64,000 bases of DNA from Nitratireductor kimnyeongensis (lineage in GTDB: Bacteria > Pseudomonadota > Alphaproteobacteria > Rhizobiales > Rhizobiaceae), in NCBI RefSeq assembly GCF_019891395.1, contig NZ_CP078143.1, forward strand, positions 2,369,001-2,433,000, written 5' to 3'. A program made the position numbers and the translations under genes. Position 1 is the stretch's first letter. Every line of letters begins with the position of its first letter. A model generated the notes under the pieces. It was not told the DNA's origin, did not search any database, and worked only from the letters and a program-made list of their open reading frames with translations. Positions 42,630 to 51,785 of this stretch are shown one piece after another.

Positions 42630-44993
42630 ATGAGCGAACAAGGTATTGGCGCCCGTGTTCTCCGCAAGGAAGACAAGCGCTTCATCACCGGAAAGGGCCG
42701 GTACACCGACGACATCCGCAACGAACGGCAGACCTATGCCGCCTTCGTGCGCAGCCCGCACGCGCATGCAAGGGTCAAGTCCATCAGCAGCGCGGAAGCT
42801 GAGAAGATGGACGGCGTCGTCGCCGTTCTCAACGGAAAGCAACTTACCGATGACGGCATCGGAAACCTCATTTGCGGGTGGGCGGTCAATTCAAAGGACG
42901 ATACACCCATGAACATGGGAGCATGGTCCGCACTCGCCACCGAAAAGGTGCGCTATGTAGGCGATGCGGTCGCTATCGTCGTGGCCGAAACGCAGGCCCA
43001 GGCACGCGCTGCTGCCGAAGCCGTGGAAGTTGACTATGAAGAACTCCCGGCCGTCGTGCATGCGGTCGATGCGCTGAAAGATGGTGCACCGCAGGTTCAT
43101 GATAACGCACAAGGCAATCTGATCTTCGACTGGGGATTGGGCGGAGAGCAAGCGGTCGACAACGCACTGGAAGGCGCTGCCCATGTGACCGAGATAAAGA
43201 TCGTCAACAACCGCTTGTCGCCAAACCCGATGGAGCCGCGCTCGGCGATCGCCACCTATGACGAGGCGGAAGATCACTACACGCTCTACACCACCAGCCA
43301 GAACCCGCATGTGGCAAGGCTGGTGCTCTCCGCCTTTTATCAGGTCGCGCCCGAACACAAATTGCGCGTCATCGCTCCCGATGTCGGCGGTGGCTTCGGC
43401 TCCAAGATCTACATCTACCCGGAGGAGATCGCGTGTCTCTGGGCGTCGATGAAGACCAGGCGCTCGGTCAAATGGACATCGAGCCGGTCGGAGGCCTTCC
43501 TCACGGATGCGCATGGTCGGGATCACGTCTCCACGGCGAAAATCGGCTTTGATGCACAAAACCGCATTGTCGGTCTCAAGGTCGACACCGTCGCCAATCT
43601 CGGCGCCTATATGTCGTTGTTCTCTTCGGCAGTGCCGACCTATCTCTATGCGACGCTTCTTTCGGGCCAGTACGACATCGCCAACATCTATTGCAATGTG
43701 CGCGCGGTCTACACCAACACGGCGCCGGTTGATGCCTATCGGGGTGCCGGTCGCCCGGAAGCCTGCTTCCTCATCGAGCGCATCATGGAAACGGCAGCAC
43801 GCGAACTGGGTGTCGATCCGGCAGAGCTACGCCGCATCAATTTCATCCGCCAGTTCCCGCATGAAACGCCCGTCATCATGACCTATGATGCAGGCGACTT
43901 TGCCGGCAATCTCGATCAGGCACTGGAGGCGGCGGACTACAAGGGCTTCCCCGCCCGGCGCTCGGAAGCTGCCAAACGTGGAAAGCTGCGCGGCATCGGG
44001 CTCGCCTCCTATATCGAAGCCTGCGGCATCGCGCCCTCGGCGGCGGTCGGTTCGCTGGGTGCTGGCGTCGGCCTTTGGGAGAGTGCCGAGGTGCGGGTCA
44101 ATCCCGTCGGCACGATCGAGGTTCTGACCGGCAGTCACAGCCATGGGCAGGGCCACGAAACCACCTTTGCCCAGGTGGTGGCGGAGCGGTTCGGCCTGCC
44201 GATCGACAACATCCAGATCGTGCATGGCGACACCGACAAGGTACAGTTTGGCATGGGCACCTATGGCTCGCGTTCCGGCCCGGTCGGCATGTCGGCCATC
44301 GTCAAGGCGCTCGACAAGGTGGAAGCCAAGGTCAGGAAAATCGCCGCCCATGTGCTCGAGGTTTCCGAGGACGATCTCGTCATCGAGAATGGCGAGGTGA
44401 AGGTGGCCGGAACCGATCGTGCAATGGCCTGGCATGAGGTAGGCCTTGCCGCTTACACCGCTCACAATCTGCCGGCCGGTATGGAGCCGGGGCTGAAGGA
44501 GGGCGCGTTCTACGATCCCGCAAACTTCACCTTCCCCGCCGGCACCTATGTCTGCGAAGTGGAGGTAGACCCCGAAACGGGCGAGACGAAAATCGTCCAG
44601 TTCGTCGCTTCCGATGATTTCGGCACCATCATCAACCCGATGATCGTGGAGGGGCAGGTGCATGGTGGCATTGCACAGGGTGTCGGCCAGGCGATGCTTG
44701 AAAACGTGGTCTATGACGAGGACGGCCAGCTCCTGTCGGCCAGCTACATGGATTACACCATGCCGCGTGCCGACAATGTGCCGAGCTTCGTCATTCACCA
44801 CCATTCCACCAAGAGCCCGTCAAACCCGCTCGGCATGAAGGGCTGCGGCGAGGCGGGCGCCATAGGCACACCGCCGGCGGTCATCAACGCCATCACGGAT
44901 GCAATCGGCAACAATGATCTCCAGATGCCGGCCACGCCGCCGCGCGTCTGGGCCGCGTTCCAGGCCGCTTCGACAAAGATCGCGGCAGAATAG
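42630..44993 (+). CDS. Form II CoxL-like molybdenum hydroxylase large subunit
   Basis: 787 residues from the ATG at 42630, with GGGAGG five bases upstream. It carries the xanthine-oxidase-family molybdopterin domains: RFITGKGRYTDDI, PDVGGGFGSK, and AYRGAGR at 369-375. True CO dehydrogenase (form I) has AYRCSFR there, so this is a form II enzyme whose substrate is probably not CO. The catalytic Glu is at about 741 in GCGEAGAIG. It binds a molybdopterin cytosine dinucleotide cofactor. Substrate likely a small aldehyde, N-heterocycle or similar; unknown. Confidence 0.93.
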   Translation: MSEQGIGARVLRKEDKRFITGKGRYTDDIRNERQTYAAFVRSPHAHARVKSISSAEAEKMDGVVAVLNGKQLTDDGIGNLICGWAVNSKDDTPMNMGAWSALATEKVRYVGDAVAIVVAETQAQARAAAEAVEVDYEELPAVVHAVDALKDGAPQVHDNAQGNLIFDWGLGGEQAVDNALEGAAHVTEIKIVNNRLSPNPMEPRSAIATYDEAEDHYTLYTTSQNPHVARLVLSAFYQVAPEHKLRVIAPDVGGGFGSKIYIYPEEIACLWASMKTRRSVKWTSSRSEAFLTDAHGRDHVSTAKIGFDAQNRIVGLKVDTVANLGAYMSLFSSAVPTYLYATLLSGQYDIANIYCNVRAVYTNTAPVDAYRGAGRPEACFLIERIMETAARELGVDPAELRRINFIRQFPHETPVIMTYDAGDFAGNLDQALEAADYKGFPARRSEAAKRGKLRGIGLASYIEACGIAPSAAVGSLGAGVGLWESAEVRVNPVGTIEVLTGSHSHGQGHETTFAQVVAERFGLPIDNIQIVHGDTDKVQFGMGTYGSRSGPVGMSAIVKALDKVEAKVRKIAAHVLEVSEDDLVIENGEVKVAGTDRAMAWHEVGLAAYTAHNLPAGMEPGLKEGAFYDPANFTFPAGTYVCEVEVDPETGETKIVQFVASDDFGTIINPMIVEGQVHGGIAQGVGQAMLENVVYDEDGQLLSASYMDYTMPRADNVPSFVIHHHSTKSPSNPLGMKGCGEAGAIGTPPAVINAITDAIGNNDLQMPATPPRVWAAFQAASTKIAAE

Positions 44994-45004
44994 GGAGGCC
45001 AGTT

Positions 45005-45793
45005 ATGTATGATGTAACCTATCACCGTGCCGCAAGCGTCGACGATGCGGCGGCTAAATTCTCTGCCGCCTCCGACGGGCAGTTGCTCGCCGGCGGTCAG
45101 ACCCTGCTTCCTACCATGAAGCACCGCCTGGCCGCCCCTTCGGACCTCATCGACCTGCGCGGCATCGCAGATCTCGTTGGCGTGAAGATATCGGGACGCA
45201 AGGTCACCATCGGTGCCATGACCACCCATGCGGCGGTCGCCGAAAATGCCGAACTCGCAAAAGTCTGCCCGGCCATCGTCAAGCTGGCTGGCGGCATTGG
45301 CGACCCGGCGGTCCGCCATCAGGGAACCATCGGCGGATCCATCGCCAACAACGATCCGGCGGCGGATTATCCGGCAGGTCTTCTGGCGATCGCCGCCACG
45401 ATCCACACCAATCGGCGGGAGATTGCCGCGGGTGATTTCTTCACCGGGCTTTTCTCCACCGCGCTGGATGAGGGGGAGATCATCACCGCGGTCAGCTTTG
45501 AGGCTCCGGAAGCCTGCGGCTACGCAAAGTTCCCCAATCCAGCCTCGCGCTATGCCATGACCGGGGTCTTCGTGGCCAAAACCGGTAGCGGTGTGCGCGT
45601 TGCCGTCACAGGAGCCGGATCGGATGGCGTGTTCCGGCATGAGGGGTTGGAACAGGCCCTGTCGAAGGACTGGTCTGCCGCGGCGGTGGACGGGGTGGAC
45701 ATTTCGGCTGACGGGCTCATGTCCGACATCCATTGCGATGCCGCCTACCGCGCCAATCTGATCCGGGCGATGGCCAAACGCGCGATCGCCTGA
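45005..45793 (+). CDS. Molybdenum hydroxylase FAD-binding subunit (CoxM-like)
   Basis: 262 residues. FAD-binding motifs of the CO dehydrogenase medium chain are present: AGGQTLLPTMKHRL and GTIGGSIANNDPAADYPAGLLAI. It receives electrons from the iron-sulfur subunit. Third gene of the operon, 11 bases after the large subunit. No coxDEF/XdhC-type maturation gene follows; a strong terminator ends the unit. Confidence 0.93.
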   Translation: MYDVTYHRAASVDDAAAKFSAASDGQLLAGGQTLLPTMKHRLAAPSDLIDLRGIADLVGVKISGRKVTIGAMTTHAAVAENAELAKVCPAIVKLAGGIGDPAVRHQGTIGGSIANNDPAADYPAGLLAIAATIHTNRREIAAGDFFTGLFSTALDEGEIITAVSFEAPEACGYAKFPNPASRYAMTGVFVAKTGSGVRVAVTGAGSDGVFRHEGLEQALSKDWSAAAVDGVDISADGLMSDIHCDAAYRANLIRAMAKRAIA

Positions 45794-45810
45794 AAAGGAA
45801 GCGAAAACAG

Positions 45811-45841
45811 CAAAGCCCGGGCGCCATCCGCCCGGGCTTTG
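45811..45841. terminator. Strong bidirectional terminator between coxM and M20 gene
   Basis: Perfect 13-bp stem (45811-45823 with 45829-45841, CAAAGCCCGGGCG and its complement) around CCATC; the A/T ends of the stem supply T's on both strands. Confidence 0.9.
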
Positions 45842-45869
45842 TTATGGAAAAGGGATTGTTGAGCTCGGC

Positions 45870-47060
45870 TCAGCGCTTCATCAGGTCGATGGCCGCTGCC
45901 GCGATGGCCTTCACCGCCGTTGGAATACACGCCTCGTCCAGGTCGAAATCGCTACGATGGAGCATTGTTTTGCGGTCCTTGAGACGCGAGCCGATCCTCA
46001 GATGCGCGCTTGGTACACGGGTAGAAAACTCCGCGTAATCCTCACTGCCCATGGACCCTTGCGGCAGTTCGATCACCTTGTCGTCGCCGATCATGCTACG
46101 CGTGGTTTCGAGCACGGGGTGCAGGATGTCAGGATCGTTCACAACAGGCGGAACGCCGGTCAGGAACATCGGCTTGCAGGTCACCCGATGGGTCAGCGCA
46201 ATGCCTGCGCAGACGCGTTCAATAGCAGCCTTCACCGCCTCGCGCACGGCCGGGTTCTGGCTGCGCGTTGTGCCTTCAAGTGTCACACTGTCGGGGATTT
46301 GGTTGCGCGCCGATCCGCCCTTGATAGAACCGATGGTCACCACCGCCGCTTCCAGCGGGGCGATCTCGCGGGCGACGATCGTCTGAAGCGAGGAAACGAG
46401 GTTGCCGGCAGCCACGATGGGATCGACCGCTAGGTGCGGGTGCGCCCCATGCCCTGATTGACCGGTGATGGTGATGTCGAACGGATCGGTGGAAGCAAAG
46501 GCCGTCTTGGGATGATAGCCAATCGTGCCGCCGTCGATCAGCGGCCAGTTGTGGTAGCCCAGCATGATGTCGGGTTCCACCCATTCGAACAATCCGTCCT
46601 CCAGCATGGCGCGCGCGCCGCCCAGCCCTTCTTCCGCCGGTTGAAACACCATCAGAGCCCGGCCCGGCAATGCATCCGCGAGGCGTGAGAGCACCTCGCT
46701 CACACCCAGTGCAATGGCTGTGTGCGCGTCGTGACCGCAAGCGTGCATCTTGCCCGGATTGCGTGATTTGTATTCAGGCGAAGCGGTTTCCTGGATCGGA
46801 AGCGCATCCATGTCGCCACGAATGCCGATCGTCTTGCCATTGCCTTGCCCGATCGTGGCTGCAACACCGGTTTTGCCGATACCAGAGCGATGATCGACAC
46901 CCAGCCGCGTCAGCTCCCGCATAACCAGTGCTGAGGTCTCATATTCTTCGAAGCCTAGCTCCGGATTGGCATGGAGGTGCCGGCGGATTTCGATCAGGCG
47001 CGGCGTGATCTCGGCAGTGATCTCTTCAATGCGCGCACGCAGGTCTTGCTCTTCTCTCAT
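45870..47060 (-). CDS. M20 family amidohydrolase/peptidase
   Basis: 396 residues from the ATG at 47060; the ribosome site is weak. It is of the hippurate hydrolase/IAA-amino acid hydrolase group: IRRHLHANPELGFEEYETS, RGDMDALPIQE, MHACGHDAHTA (metal His/Asp), QPAEEGLGGA (catalytic Glu), and GQSGHGAHPHLAVDPI. These enzymes cut N-acyl amino acids or amides. It lies downstream of the TRAP binding-protein gene, beyond a terminator-like hairpin, and may act on the same imported amide compound. Confidence 0.9.
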   Translation of the reverse strand: MREEQDLRARIEEITAEITPRLIEIRRHLHANPELGFEEYETSALVMRELTRLGVDHRSGIGKTGVAATIGQGNGKTIGIRGDMDALPIQETASPEYKSRNPGKMHACGHDAHTAIALGVSEVLSRLADALPGRALMVFQPAEEGLGGARAMLEDGLFEWVEPDIMLGYHNWPLIDGGTIGYHPKTAFASTDPFDITITGQSGHGAHPHLAVDPIVAAGNLVSSLQTIVAREIAPLEAAVVTIGSIKGGSARNQIPDSVTLEGTTRSQNPAVREAVKAAIERVCAGIALTHRVTCKPMFLTGVPPVVNDPDILHPVLETTRSMIGDDKVIELPQGSMGSEDYAEFSTRVPSAHLRIGSRLKDRKTMLHRSDFDLDEACIPTAVKAIAAAAIDLMKR

Positions 47061-47086
47061 GGCTGGGCTGCAGTCCTTGATAGGTA

Positions 47087-47124
47087 AAAAATGGCCGGCG
47101 CAGCCTGTCAGGACCACGCCGGCA
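47087..47124 (-). terminator. Intrinsic terminator after the TRAP binding protein
   Basis: On the minus strand GCCGGCG (47124-47118) pairs with CGCCGGC (47101-47095) and is followed by CATTTTTT (T-run 47092-47087). Some read-through into the M20 gene is possible. Confidence 0.65.
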
Positions 47125-47143
47125 GTTGTCGTCAGGGGATCGG

Positions 47144-48094
47144 CTATTCCTTGCCGATTTCGACGATCTGCTTGTAGACGTCTTCGCCCCACACACCCTT
47201 GCCAAGGTTGTCACGCACGGATTGCGTGGCTTCCATGAATGGCGCCTTGTCGGGGTGGGTGACCGTTACGCCGGCCGATTCCATCTCGGCGATGTACTTC
47301 TTGGTCTGGTCCGGCATCAGCTCGTTGACCTTTGCAGTCGAGGCATCGTTCGCCTGCCGAAGAAGTGCCTGCTCTTCCTCTGAAAGCCCCTGCCAGAACT
47401 GATCGCTGATGACCACATAAGCGGGCTTGTTGATGTAATCGACCATCGCCACGCCCTTCTGCACTTCGTAGAATTTCTGCGCATAGATCGTTTCGATCGG
47501 GTTTTCCTGCCCGTCAACGATGCCCGTCTGCAAGGCGGTGTAAACTTCTGCGAAGGCCATCGGAGTGGGGTTGGCGCCCAGGGCCCGCAGCGATTCCACG
47601 TAGTAGTCGCGTTCCGGCGCGCGCAGCTTTAGACCGTTGAGATCATCCATGGAGTTGATGACGACGTTGGCGCTGATTTGGCGCGGGCTGCGGGGCATGA
47701 AGCCGAGCATTCGCACCTGACGTTCAGCCGTCAGACGCTCGTTCCATTCCTTGCCGAAATCCGTATCGAGCACCTTCTTGTAGTTGTCGATGCCGTTCAT
47801 GAGATAGGGCAGGGCGAGATATTCGATTTCCTTGAGGCCGGGGTCGCCACTTGCCAGCATTTGCGTCGAGCCGAGCGCCATCTGCGCGTAAACCTCACGC
47901 GGGGTGCCCAACTGGTCACCCGGGAAAATCGTCACCGTATGATCGGAGTTTTCCTCCACAACGCGTTTGAATTCCATCGCGCCTTCATACTGCGCTTCAC
48001 CCGGCTGAGCCCAAAGCGCATAGCGGATTTCCTCCGCCTGTACGCTGGCTGTCGCCAGAAGAACGGCGCTGACTGCGAGTGCTTTCATCTTCAT
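47144..48094 (-). CDS. TRAP transporter substrate-binding protein (DctP family)
   Basis: 316 residues from the ATG at 48094, with GGGGAG upstream. Signal peptide 1-20 (ALAVSAVLLATASVQAEE) and the DctP fold (FPGDQLGTPREVYAQMALGSTQM, LNGLKLRAPERDYYVESLRALGANPTPMAFAEVYTALQTGIVDGQENP). The conserved Arg of LRAPE normally binds a carboxylate. It overlaps the creatininase gene by four bases (ATGA). Ligand unknown. Confidence 0.93.
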   Translation of the reverse strand: MKMKALAVSAVLLATASVQAEEIRYALWAQPGEAQYEGAMEFKRVVEENSDHTVTIFPGDQLGTPREVYAQMALGSTQMLASGDPGLKEIEYLALPYLMNGIDNYKKVLDTDFGKEWNERLTAERQVRMLGFMPRSPRQISANVVINSMDDLNGLKLRAPERDYYVESLRALGANPTPMAFAEVYTALQTGIVDGQENPIETIYAQKFYEVQKGVAMVDYINKPAYVVISDQFWQGLSEEEQALLRQANDASTAKVNELMPDQTKKYIAEMESAGVTVTHPDKAPFMEATQSVRDNLGKGVWGEDVYKQIVEIGKE

Positions 48095-48921
48095 GCTGCA
48101 AACTCCCCTTTTGATTTCGCTTTTGTGGATGAAGAAACGGACCGCATGTGCTCGACGAAGTCGGAGCAAAACGTCACGAGGTGATCGACGAAACGGGCGC
48201 CCTTGTCGGCCGAAGACCGTGAGGCGTCACCTCCGGCAATCCCGTTGGAGCAGTGATCGTCCACATTAATCGGGAGACCAATCTCCGTACCTTGAAAGCG
48301 CACCGCGGCAAGTCCGGCGGTGGGCAGGTCGATCATCTTTCCGAACTGGGCATCGATTTTCACGGCATCCATGCGGGTGAGATCCGGGAAGAGGTGCAGA
48401 TAGACCGAGGTAATCGGATCGCCCCCATGCGCAAACGCCTTCTTGCCGAATTCGCCATGGACCTCTTGCCAGAGTGGATCGGGAATGGAACGCCATAGAT
48501 TGATACAGGGGACCAGTACATCATGCTCGCGGCGGACCGCGCGTATGACCTGATCGATCAGCGGTGCATTGCCACTGTGGCCGTTGACGATCACAAGCTT
48601 CGTGAGCCCATGGTCGAGAAAATTGTCGAGCATGTCGCGTAGCGTGGCGCGGAACGCATCGGCCGAAAGCGCAATTCCTCCCGGCACCGAGCGGAAATAT
48701 TCCGCATAGCCAAAGGGCATGGTGGGTGCCGCAATGGCTCCACTTTTCTCTGCCACGCGGCTGGCGATTTCACGGGTCAGCATGAAGTCGCCCATCGGCA
48801 CCATCGGCCCCTGGATTTCCTGCGAACCAAGGGGGATGAGGATCACCGGATCCTCACCCATCCGCTCCTGGAATTCCAGAAAGGTCATGTCCTCCAGGAG
48901 GTGCTTCTTCGTGGTACTCAT
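48091..48921 (-). CDS. Creatininase family protein
   Basis: 276 residues. It matches the creatininase/creatinine amidohydrolase family: ILIPLGSQEIQGPMVPMGDFML (metal-binding Glu and Asp), TMPFGYAEYF, LVIVNGHSGNAPLI (the NGHxGN motif) and FAHGGDPITSVYLHL. The family hydrolyses cyclic amides such as creatinine or acts on formamide-type bonds. It is sandwiched between the TRAP large permease and binding-protein genes, so it probably acts on the imported compound. Real creatinine use would need creatinase, which is not seen here. Confidence 0.9.
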   Translation of the reverse strand: MSTTKKHLLEDMTFLEFQERMGEDPVILIPLGSQEIQGPMVPMGDFMLTREIASRVAEKSGAIAAPTMPFGYAEYFRSVPGGIALSADAFRATLRDMLDNFLDHGLTKLVIVNGHSGNAPLIDQVIRAVRREHDVLVPCINLWRSIPDPLWQEVHGEFGKKAFAHGGDPITSVYLHLFPDLTRMDAVKIDAQFGKMIDLPTAGLAAVRFQGTEIGLPINVDDHCSNGIAGGDASRSSADKGARFVDHLVTFCSDFVEHMRSVSSSTKAKSKGEFAA

Positions 48922-48951
48922 TGATGCTTAGACTCCAAAGTCATTGAACGC

Positions 48952-50229
48952 TCAGTTTCCGAACACGAGGTTGGGAATGAAAAGGCTGATCTGCGGGAAC
49001 AGAACCAGCAGCACCACCGCCGTGAAAAGGGGGATGTAGAATGGCAGCATCGCCTTCACCATCTGGCCGTGCGAGATCTTTGCGATGTCCTGTGCGATGA
49101 ACATCAGCACACCCACAGGCGGTGTTGCGCCGCCGATGATCAGGCTGAACACCATCAACACGCCGAAATGCACCGGATCGATGCCGAATTGAAGGATCAC
49201 CGGAACGAGGATCGGTGTTAGAACGATCTCGGCGGAGGAGGCGACCATGAGAAGCCCGACGCCGAGAAGCATGGCAACGATCACGAAGAGCGCGATCACC
49301 GGATTCTCCGAGATGGTGGAGATGCCATCGGCGATGGCCAGCGGCACCTGCTCACGCACCATGATCCACGAAAAGGCCGACGCCACCGCAATGATGGAAA
49401 GAATGCGTGCCGTTCCGAGCGCCGTGTTCTGGATCGCGCCCCAGATGTCGGCGGCCTTCACATTGCGGTAGAATAGGCTGAGAAGCAGGCCATAAAGCAC
49501 CGCAACGGCTGCCGCCTCGGTGGGCGAGAATATGCCGAACAGTATGCCTGCCACGATGATGACCGGGAAGAGAATCGCCGGCCCGCCGCCCTTGATGGCG
49601 GCCGCAAGCTCCGGCAGTGTCGCGCGCTCATAGCGGGGGAATTCCCGTTTGCGCGCATAAAAATACGTGAACAGCATTTGTGTGCCGATGATCACAAAGC
49701 CCGGCAGAATGCCCGCCAGAAGCAGGCGACCGATCGAGACGTTGGCAAGCGTACCGTAGATCACGAGCGCGACGCTCGGCGGGATCATTGGCCCCACCAT
49801 GGAGGAGGCTACGGTAACCGCGGCGGAGAACGGCGCGGGATAACCTTCCTTCTTCATGGCGGGGATCAGCACGGAGCCGAGCGCAGTCGTGTCGGCGGTG
49901 GGCGAACCTGACATTCCCGAAAAGATCAGGCTGGCAAAGATGTTTACCTGGGCAAGACCGCCATGGATGTGGCCGACAATTGCCTTCGCCATGGCAATGA
50001 TACGGTCGGTCAGCTTGCAGGCATTCATCAGTTCCCCGGCGAGAAAGAAGAAAGGGATCGCCAGAATGAGGAAGGAATTGATAGAGGCCGTCATGCGCTG
50101 GGTCAGAAGCGCCAGATTGATGTCGGCAAAGAAGAAATACACCATGGAGGATATGCCGATGGAAAACACCAGCGGCAGCCCCATGAACAGGAGGACGAGG
50201 AGAAGTCCGATAATCGAGATGGTCAGCAT
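48952..50229 (-). CDS. TRAP transporter large permease (DctM family)
   Basis: 425 residues, about 12-13 membrane segments. DctM landmarks: IPFFFLAGELMNACKLTDRI, IFASLIFSGMSGSPTADTTALGSVLIPAMKKEGYP, PPSVALVIYGTLANVSIGRLLLAGILPG, and FSPTEAAAVAVLYGL. It forms the sodium-driven channel with the small permease encoded 16 bases upstream. Confidence 0.95.
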   Translation of the reverse strand: MLTISIIGLLLVLLFMGLPLVFSIGISSMVYFFFADINLALLTQRMTASINSFLILAIPFFFLAGELMNACKLTDRIIAMAKAIVGHIHGGLAQVNIFASLIFSGMSGSPTADTTALGSVLIPAMKKEGYPAPFSAAVTVASSMVGPMIPPSVALVIYGTLANVSIGRLLLAGILPGFVIIGTQMLFTYFYARKREFPRYERATLPELAAAIKGGGPAILFPVIIVAGILFGIFSPTEAAAVAVLYGLLLSLFYRNVKAADIWGAIQNTALGTARILSIIAVASAFSWIMVREQVPLAIADGISTISENPVIALFVIVAMLLGVGLLMVASSAEIVLTPILVPVILQFGIDPVHFGVLMVFSLIIGGATPPVGVLMFIAQDIAKISHGQMVKAMLPFYIPLFTAVVLLVLFPQISLFIPNLVFGN

Positions 50230-50244
50230 TGTGGGGTCCGCGGA

Positions 50245-50763
50245 TTACATGGGATCTTCATGGCCATAGGCCGGATCGGTCTGGCGGTGCATTGGTCGGA
50301 CATAGACGATGCGTCCGATGATCGCTGCGATCATCAACGCGGCGCCGACAGTTGCAGCCAGTCGCACCACGCCCGCAGGAAGCGGCAGGGCGGAGAGGTC
50401 CTGCATGTTTTCAAGGATCACCAGCTTCACACTGGTCCACCCTAGAATTGCAAGAAAACCGATAGAGAGGGTCGCATTGATGTACCGCACGATCGTGCGC
50501 AACCGTTTGGGCAACATCAGATAAAACACATCGACATTGAGATGCCTGCCGTCCCAGCAAACTGCCGCCGCTCCGATGAAGGCAATCCAGACGATCAGAA
50601 GCTTCGCGAGTTCCTCGCTCCACACGAGTGGTGCATTGAAGAAATATCGCAGGAAAATCTGAAGCAGCGTCACGCCCACGACGATGGTGAGCAGGACGCC
50701 AACCGCAATCCTCAGCGGACGCACCAGGTCCATTGGTTTTTGGTCTTTCACGATGGTCCCCAT
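50245..50763 (-). CDS. TRAP transporter small permease (DctQ family)
   Basis: 172 residues if started at the ATG at 50763; an ATG at 50787 (180 residues) or a TTG at 50808 are alternatives. Four membrane helices, with the DctQ signature FLRYFFNAPLVWSEELAKLLIVWIAFIGAA and DGRHLNVD. First gene of the TRAP operon (dctQ-dctM-creatininase-dctP), divergent from a LysR gene. A TTG start would fall inside the candidate operator, so a later start is more likely. Confidence 0.9.
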   Translation of the reverse strand: MGTIVKDQKPMDLVRPLRIAVGVLLTIVVGVTLLQIFLRYFFNAPLVWSEELAKLLIVWIAFIGAAAVCWDGRHLNVDVFYLMLPKRLRTIVRYINATLSIGFLAILGWTSVKLVILENMQDLSALPLPAGVVRLAATVGAALMIAAIIGRIVYVRPMHRQTDPAYGHEDPM

Positions 50764-50793
50764 TCTCTTTTTCAGTAACGGAAGCATGCGTAA

Positions 50794-50811
50794 ATATTGG
50801 TTGTCCAATAT
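50794..50811. promoter_or_regulatory. Inverted repeat between dctQ and the LysR gene
   Basis: ATATTGG (50794-50800) and CCAATAT (50805-50811) are perfect arms around TTGT, close to both start codons. A likely regulator-binding site controlling the TRAP operon, probably for the divergent LysR. Confidence 0.55.
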
Positions 50812-50858
50812 ATTTATCGACGCTATTTTTCTGTTCTAGGTATTAATCGGGCATTGCA

Positions 50859-51770
50859 ATGCAGTCACTCGGCGCCATCGAGTTTCGCCATCTACGCTAT
50901 TTCATGCGGGTCGCGCAGGAGCTGCATTTCGGCAGGGCCGCCGAAATGCTGGGTGTCTCGCAGGCGCCGCTGAGCCTGCAGATACGCCAGTTGGAAGAAC
51001 GTCTTGGTGTCAGGCTGTTTGACCGCACCACCCGCAGCGTGACGCTCACACCGGCCGGTCGCGTTCTGTTTGAAAAGGCGCAGCAGGTTCTGGTCTCGTT
51101 GGAAGAGGGAATTCGAGAGACCCAGGCGGCGGGCGGACTTTCTTCCGGCCGTCTGCGTATCGCCGCTGTCTATGTGGGGCTCTATAATTTCATGTCGAAA
51201 GCGATGCGTGAGTTCAGCCGTCGCAACCCCTCGGTCCTCCTGGACATGCAGATCCATACCACGGAAGAGCAGCTTGCCCTCTTGAAGGATAGAAAGGTGG
51301 ATGTGGCTTTCGTTCGCCCTCCGCGAACGGCCTCGGGCATTTCCTATCGGGAAATCTATCGCGAGGGCTTCGTCGCCGTGCTTCCGGCAGAATCGCCCCT
51401 TGCCACACGGAAGAGCCTGGAAGTCGAAGACCTGCGAGACGAAAACTTCATCACCTATTCTTCCATTGTCGGGGTCAGTTATCAGGACGTGGTCCTGCAG
51501 CACTGCCGCAAGGCGGGTTTCGTGCCGAAAGTCGTGCAGGAGGTCAGCCACACGATGACGGTCGTGGCCATGGCGTCTGCCGGCATTGGTGTTGGCATTG
51601 TCCCGGCCTGGGTTGTCATGACGCCGATGGAAAACGTGGTTTACCGCGAGCTTCCGAAACTTCCGAAAGCTGTATCGCTGGTTGTCGCCTGGCGCGAAGA
51701 CAGCATGAATCCCTTCGTGCGCGATTTTGTGAAATGCACGCTCGCTGCCGTCGGCGAAACCGGCCGCTGA
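50859..51770 (+). CDS. LysR family transcriptional regulator
   Basis: 303 residues, with the family helix-turn-helix at 8-65 (IEFRHLRYFMRVAQELHFGRAAEMLGVSQAPLSLQIRQLEERLG) and an effector domain of the BenM/CatM-like type (SKAMREFSRRNPSVLLDM, VAFVRPP, GFVAVLPAESPLA). It is divergent from the TRAP operon across an inverted repeat and presumably activates it in response to the imported compound. Confidence 0.93.
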   Translation: MQSLGAIEFRHLRYFMRVAQELHFGRAAEMLGVSQAPLSLQIRQLEERLGVRLFDRTTRSVTLTPAGRVLFEKAQQVLVSLEEGIRETQAAGGLSSGRLRIAAVYVGLYNFMSKAMREFSRRNPSVLLDMQIHTTEEQLALLKDRKVDVAFVRPPRTASGISYREIYREGFVAVLPAESPLATRKSLEVEDLRDENFITYSSIVGVSYQDVVLQHCRKAGFVPKVVQEVSHTMTVVAMASAGIGVGIVPAWVVMTPMENVVYRELPKLPKAVSLVVAWREDSMNPFVRDFVKCTLAAVGETGR

Positions 51771-51785
51771 GGTCGAGCCATACCA

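Noticed and set aside
43827..44804. 325-codon minus-strand frame inside CoxL
   Set aside because: Antisense to the molybdopterin domain containing the catalytic Glu region; shadow frame.
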